Part shown: positions 58,744 through 64,000 of the stretch, piece after piece
Position numbering within the stretch: position 1 is the first letter of the stretch
Layout: every line of letters begins with the position of its first letter
NCBI GenBank assembly: GCA_018902385.1
Contig: JABSSW010000038.1
Span: 372,001 to 436,000, forward strand
DNA length: 64,000 nt
Source: Physcia stellaris
Lineage: Eukaryota; Ascomycota; Lecanoromycetes; Caliciales; Physciaceae
Direction: 5' to 3'
Position numbers and translations under genes: made by a program
The notes under the pieces: model-generated
The model's input: the letters and a program-made list of their open reading frames with translations, nothing else
The model's database searches: none
What the model was told of the DNA's origin: nothing

Positions 58744-60252
58744 ATGGCTACCGAAAGACTCAACTCAATCCTCAACCACCTCACCCCCACCAAGAGCGGT
58801 CTTTCCACCATGTGAGCCCCCAATTTCCCCGCTTCCGTCACATGCTCCGGGCTGACATCAGTCATAGCACTCAGCAAAACCCCGACGACGTAGTAATTAC
58901 CCTCGCAATTCGGACACCTCTAACCAAAGGCTTCAAAGGCGGCTTCAAAGACTCACCGTTGGACTTCATCGTCTACTCCCTCCTCAAAGAAGTTGTCAAC
59001 AAATCGAATCTTGACCCACAGCTGGTAGAGGATATCTGCCTTGGCAATGTTTGTCTCCTTCTCTTCTCTCCAGCTACCTTACTCCGATGCATAGTATTTT
59101 CTGGCTAATACGCTCATGACGAATAGGTATCGGACCCCAAAGCCGCCTACATAATCCGGGCCGCCTCCCTCGCGGCCGGCTTCCCCAACACCACCGCCGC
59201 CAGCTCCGTAAACCGCTTCTGCTCCTCAGGTCTCAAAGCTGTGCAAGATATTGCCAACCAGATCACGACCGGCAGCATCGAATGCGGTCTCGCCATCGGC
59301 GCAGAACACATGTCCGCCGGCGGTGACCGCCTCGCGCAACCCTTCCACGAAGCCATCTTGAAAACCCAGGAAGCGGCAGACTGCATGCAGCCCATGGGCC
59401 AGACATCGGAGAACGTGGGCAAGGACTTCGATATCTCGAGGGAAGCGCAGGATCGGTTCGCGGCGGAGAGTTATCGGCGCGCGGAGGTAGCGCAGAAAGC
59501 GGGGTGGTTTGACGACGAGATTGTGCCGATTAAGACGAAGGTCAAGGATCCGAAGAGTGGAGAGGAGAAGGAAGTCACATTGAGTAACGACGAGGGACCG
59601 AGATGGGGGACTACCTTTGAGTCTCTGTCGAAGATTAGGCCTGCGTTTCCGGATTACGGCGACAGAAGCACGGGTGGAAATTCGAGCCAGGTCACTGATG
59701 GCGGTACGCTTTCCTCTCTCTCTCTCCCTCTGATCTTTCTGCCCTCTCGCTCTATTCCCATCCTTATTGTACTCTTCGAATGGATACGAATATACCTTAC
59801 TAACCCATCCACGTCCCAACAGCCGCCGCAATCCTCCTAATGAAGCGCTCAACAGCGCTCACCCTCAACCAACCCATCCTCGCCAAATTCGTCGGCGCAA
59901 CCGTCACCGGCGTCGCCCCCGAATAATGGGCATCGGCCCCTCCCTCGCGATCCCCAAGCTCCTCGGCAAATTCTCCCTCAACCTCGCCACCGACATCGAC
60001 ATCATCGAGCTCAACGAGGCCTTCGCCTCCATGGCCGTCTACTGCATCAACACCCTCGGCATCGATCCCGCGAAGATGAATGTCCGCGGCGGCGCCATTG
60101 CGCTGGGACATCCGCTTGGGGCGACGGGGGCGAGGCAGATCTGTACGGGGCTGAGTGAGTGTCGCAGGCAGAAGAAGAGGGTGTTGCTGACGAGTATGTG
60201 TATTGGGACGGGGCAGGGGATGGCGGGGTTGTTTGTTAATGAGCAGCTTTGA
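58744..60252 (+). CDS. POT1: Peroxisomal 3-ketoacyl-CoA thiolase, with a one-base frameshift
   Basis: Four exons, join(58744..58811,58868..59048,59127..59703,59823..60252); about 418 aa if the frame break is ignored. The N-terminus has a PTS2 peroxisome signal RLNSILNHL (R-L-x5-H-L) at residues 5-13. The active-site cysteine is in SSVNRFCSSGLKAVQ, the histidine in GGAIALGHPLGATG and the second cysteine in SMCIGTGQGMAG. IELNEAFASMAVYC is also conserved. The enzyme performs the last thiolytic step of peroxisomal beta-oxidation. In exon 4 the frame is broken at 59916-59920: VTGVAP is followed by Glu-stop, while the +1 frame continues RIMGIGPSLAIPK. One C seems missing from a C run, either a real mutation or a sequence error. 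Confidence 0.85.
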
Positions 60253-60651
60253 AAGTGGGGAATGGATGGATGATGGGATGATGAGATGATGGGATGGTTG
60301 ATAGCGGATAGCATTTATTTGGCTTCGATGTATGATATTTTTTGAGAGGCGGATTGCACATAGCGGAGAGTAAAAACAAAAGCAATAGCATTATTTCCCA
60401 TATTTCTTTTTCAAGCGAAAACCGATGTTATCGATGTGAAGGGAATGTAGACAGCATGATCGTCTCGTATCTCATTATGTCAAACGTTACCAGCTACCTA
60501 GCCATGCAATGCAAAGAGTTCATCCACCCATTTTCCCAACCGAGATGCTATGCCATTACTATGCCTCACCAGCCCACGATCTCCAGCACGCCTCTCTCCC
60601 CATTTCCCCCCAAGCGCTTTTGCAACTCCCACCATCACCCATCTCAACCCC
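60253..60651. other. Intergenic, nothing recognised
   Basis: Convergent 3' ends of the thiolase and the AA7 oxidase. Contains a short GATGG/GATGATGGGA repeat at 60262-60300. Confidence 0.4.
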
Positions 60652-62463
60652 TCAATTCCCAATCGCCTGCGGATTCCAAAACACCTTCCCCGGATCAACC
60701 ACATTCTTAATGCCCACCAGCTTCTGATACGTCGCGCCATCATAATACGACGTATGCGCCTGACTCGGGCTCAAGCTGGGGTCCACGTAGTTCAGATAGC
60801 CGCCAAAAACAGTTCCCGGCATCTGGCTGACGAGACTCTGGCTGAGGCCGTTAATGAAGCTGATGCTGGCGGGGGGATAGGGGCTGTTGGTGTTGCCGGT
60901 GAAGCCGTAGTGCTGGATGACCCACAGCGCGGTGCGGTCGCTGTAGGCGGAGGAGGAGACGGCGGGCACGTTGATTTGGCTGTCTGGCCCGCCGTAGAGG
61001 TTGATGATGCTGAACCAGGGGTTTGGCGCGTTGACGCCGGTGGTGATGGTGTAGTTGAAGTAGCTGTTCAGCGCCTTGGCGGTCAGGGGGCTCGAGGAGG
61101 GCACGACGACGGATTTGGCGAAGAAATCGTCGTGGAGGGTGTATTGCGCGCGAGGAAGGGGTTGGGAGAGGGGCGTGTTGCCTGCGAGCAGCGTGAGGGA
61201 TTTGATCCAGTCGACTGCTTGCACTGAAGAGGAGGAGGGGGTGGGTAAAGTGCGGAGCAGCTCGGGCTTTATTTTGTCGTTGAAGGTGGTTAGGGAGCCG
61301 AAGTAGGTTCCTGAGATTGAGAAGCCTTGGCCATCGAAGTAGAGGCCGAGGCCGAGGTTGCGGTCTACGACTGATGCGTTGAGGGCGAAGGATTGGAGGT
61401 GCAGGAAGGCGTTAGTAGTGGTTTGGGGGGAGGCGAACATCCCTGGGAGGCCGAAGGACCAGTTCACGACTGTGGCTGGGGCGGGCTGCGTTTTGAGGTA
61501 GAAGGTTGTGACTATGCCGAAGGAGTCGCCGGCGCCGCGCATGGCGTAGTAGATGTCTGGGTAGGCAGTAGATGTTGCGTGGATGAAGCTGCCGTTGGCG
61601 AGAACGACATCGAGACCGACGATGGTGTCGAGGGTCAAACCCCAAGCCCGTGATGACAATCCAAAGCCTCCGTGCGTGGCGTGACCTCCTACTCCGACGC
61701 CGGGGCAGGTACCGTGAGGAAGAGCGCGTTTGCCTGCATTGTAGATTCCCACAGCTAGATTTCCGAGTCTGACGCCTCCACCAGCTTTGGCAATGAACGT
61801 GGTAGTATCCAACGAGACGGTTTGAAAGCCTTCGAGGTCGATGACCATGCTCCCACTCTGACCTCCCGAGCTGTATGATGCATAGGAGTGGCCTCCACCC
61901 TTGGCTTGGACCTTGACCTTGCTCTTTGCAGCACAGACGACGGCATCCGACACGTGCTGAGTCGTAGTCGGCAGGACGATGACTGCAGGAGTGTATGCTA
62001 GGCGTAAGTTGTAGGGCTGAGCGAGGGACGAAAAGTCGGAGGACGAAGCAAATTTGACCGGGACATTGGCTTTACCAAGGCAGTCGGCCAAGGTTGTTGA
62101 TGGTGTAGGATTGGGAGGTGTGGTCCCTGTGCAGGTTCCATAGGCCGACTGGCAGCCAGTACCGCAGTATGCAGAGGTCGAGCCGCTAAGATGGAATGTC
62201 AGTGCTATTCACCGGAGCAGTCGAAAGGTTTGTTGAAGAAAAAAGTAGAATGGAAGATAGTTGAAATGTACTCACCACCATCCATTGGCGCTACAGCAGT
62301 TGCCAAATGAGGAGCCTTGACAGGTATACTTGTTGGTCCCTCCGCAAGTGGCATCTGGAGTCACCGCTCTCTTCTCAAGAGGTCCATTGGCAGCAATTTC
62401 AGTGAGTGGAGCTGCGAAGACGGCGCCAGCGAAAGATGCAGCTGCGACACAGGCGAACAACAT
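60652..62463 (-). CDS. Secreted AA7-type oligosaccharide oxidase with CBM18 chitin-binding module
   Basis: Two exons, complement(60652..62185,62276..62463), give 573 aa. The 90-bp intron falls inside the CBM18, and joining restores GWCGSTSAYCG. Signal peptide: LFACVAAASFAGAVFAAP. A CBM18/hevein-like domain (about residues 40-81, eight cysteines) binds chitin. The flavin domain has His162 in KGGGHSYASY and Cys223 in HGTCPGVGVGGH, the pair that would link FAD twice covalently as in glucooligosaccharide oxidases. The C-terminal BBE segment is YLNYVDPSLS...YYDGATYQKLVGIKNVVDP. The enzyme should oxidise the reducing end of oligosaccharides, perhaps chitooligomers, releasing H2O2; the substrate is inferred from the CBM only. 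Confidence 0.9.
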
Positions 62464-63164
62464 GTTGGCGATGGTAAGGATGGCGATGATGCCATCAAGG
62501 GGGGAGAAGCCATGGCCTTTATGCTTCCCTTAGACGATCTATTTCCGGCTCGTAATTTCAATTTTTCATGTTCGTATGAATATTATTATTCATCCCTCAT
62601 GAATCCCTTGCGGTCACATGTTGTTACTCAAGGTCAAGGTTAAGGTATAGCCCGCCTCGGCGCCTCCGCAAATGGGGCGCTTGAATTAGACCGGTATTAG
62701 CGGCGTCGGCAGCAACCGAATACGGGGAATCAGGGGTCACATCCTCAATGAAGGGACCCTCAATTGATGCTACCCAACAGTCGCAGCGTTCCATGCATCC
62801 TGCAGGAATCCCTGGCTCACCTCAGTCCTTGCTGTAATATGGCAGATGTGGGAATCACCGTGGAATGGTAGCATGGCGTGCTTTCATCCGTATACTCGGT
62901 GATCAATTGGCCATGAGGTGGCGTTTACATCATCTTATGCAAGGTACGATCGCCTCTTTCGAGACGGATGTCTGTGCCTGCTTGAAGATCGAGGATTCAC
63001 TAAAGATATGTTATTATGCCCGAGTATCCTTGTAGTATGTCTATTCAACCGACCCGGGTATCGCTATTCTATAATTAATATCCAAGAACCTTGTTGAGAG
63101 GAGTTATGACAGCTCCTCGATGTTGTACAATCTACGTTACCAAACTTCTTGATCACCTGTAAGC
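62464..63164. other. Intergenic, nothing recognised
   Basis: 0.7 kb with no gene; the right half holds the 3' side of the MFS gene, the left half the AA7 promoter. Confidence 0.4.
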
Positions 63165-64000
63165 TCACACCTTCGCAAAGAGTCCCTGCGCTGTCGTATA
63201 CTTTACAAGCGCCACCGACAAGCCCCCAACCAGTGTGACCGCACCACAGAAGTACGAAACTTCATTGAACCCATGGTACTCTTTCACCAGAGCCCCGCTG
63301 ATGGGAGGACCAATCAGAGCGCCGGTTGATACCACCAATAAGCCTTGTCCCAGGTATGTTCCGATGTCCTTGGGGCTCTTGGGGATTTGGGCGAAACACA
63401 CGGTCATGAGGGACACGATAGCCCCAGAGAAAAAGCCGTAAAGTGCAGAGAAGGCAATGATGGAGGCGTTGTCGTTGGTCAATTGCCAGCAGAAGGCGAG
63501 GATACCGGTGCAAATAGCCATGACGAACAGCATGTTCAAGCGACCGACCTTATCTGCAGTGATTCCGGGGATGACCCGACCAAAGAATGACGCGGCGTTG
63601 AGGATGGCGGTCAGGTAGAAAGCCAATTCCGTACTCATTCCCTTCGATACAGCGTATGATGGGAGATAGAAGATTGGTACAAAGACGCCGAGTATACTCA
63701 GGAAGACCGCGAAGATGAGAGCGAGATACTGCGGCTCTTTGAATGCGGTGAAGAGGAAAAAGCGATTTCTCCGAGGTGGAAGGCGAGCGCGAATGGCCAG
63801 AGAGGAGGACACCATTATAGCTGCGATGAGGAACCCGCAGATCCGGACTGTCCATCCGAAGCTCAGGTTTGGATTGTTCAGCATCTTGTTGAGGGCTATG
63901 CTGAGAAATATCAGCATCAACGCTCAAGATCAGGCATGCCCATGAATGCCAGAACAGAATACATACGGAAAGATTACGCCACCCAGTGAAGATCCAGCCA
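63165..64000 (-). CDS. MFS monocarboxylate-transporter-like protein, C-terminal part (5' end outside window)
   Basis: Two exons are visible, complement(63165..63900,63967..>64000); the 66-bp intron joins GSSLGGVIFP to IALNKMLNN in phase 2. This is the MCT-type signature of the fungal monocarboxylate/riboflavin-transporter-like MFS group. The visible helices include LAIRARLPPRR loop, YLALIFAVFLSILGVFVPIFYLPSYA (split here into two helices), FFGRVIPGITADKVGRLNML and GTYLGQGLLVVSTGALIGPP. The C-terminus ends AQGLFAKV. It should move a small organic acid or similar compound across the plasma membrane; the substrate is unknown. The N-terminal half lies beyond the window. Confidence 0.8.

Overview
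The window is nuclear DNA of a filamentous ascomycete (Pezizomycotina). The evidence is the many 44-80 bp GT-AG introns with CTAAC/CTAAT-like branch sites, fungal-only families (PTH11-type rhodopsin-like protein, NmrA-like, AA7 oxidase with a CBM18 domain, JEN1-type carboxylate transporter), and a repeat island degraded by C-to-T hypermutation. A leotiomycete is a guess only. Exons below were joined by hand from GT-AG sites, reading phase and family conservation.

Layout. 1-1.2 kb: 3' part of a C6-type transcription factor. 2.2-5.5 kb (minus): MYND-finger protein and OTT_1508-like deaminase-fold protein. 7.5-8.9 kb: SET-domain protein. 10.4-12.4 kb: secreted FAD/BBE oxidase. 13.1-14.1 kb: unknown protein with an LPxxVRNxIY-type start. 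14.8-16.5 kb: JEN1-like transporter. 17.0-19.9 kb: single-exon, domesticated reverse-transcriptase-related gene (rvt). 22.3-23.8 kb: J-domain protein fused to two retropepsin-like domains, with a MITE-like element in its upstream region. 24.6-26.5 kb: DUF6594 fragment and a secreted unknown. 27.7-29.5 kb: type-B carboxylesterase. 30.5-31.6 kb: GH12 endoglucanase. 33.4-35.9 kb: divergent MIA40 and thiamine pyrophosphokinase. 37.5-39.2 kb: rhodopsin-like membrane protein. 40.6-42.2 kb: FAD amine-oxidase-like enzyme. 42.8-43.9 kb: NmrA-like protein.

44.1-52.8 kb is a very AT-rich island. It holds a structurally complete Ty3/Gypsy element (45910-51402, two 217-bp LTRs, 5-bp target duplication AACGA) nested in older degenerate DNA. 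The mutation signature is unusual: CpC/GpG is almost absent, the two LTRs differ mainly at CpT/TpT, and CpA and CpG remain common. This is unlike classical Neurospora RIP.

Just right of the island lies a broken Atg22-like gene (53.3-54.2 kb). Next come three tandem paralogues of a small family I do not recognise (54.6-58.1 kb), a peroxisomal 3-ketoacyl-CoA thiolase with a one-base frameshift (58.7-60.3 kb), an AA7 oligosaccharide oxidase with a chitin-binding domain (60.7-62.5 kb), and the 3' part of an MFS transporter (63.2 kb to the edge).

There is no obvious biosynthetic cluster. Secreted carbohydrate and ester enzymes (GH12, AA7, esterase, BBE oxidase) sit among housekeeping genes (MIA40, thiamine pyrophosphokinase, thiolase).
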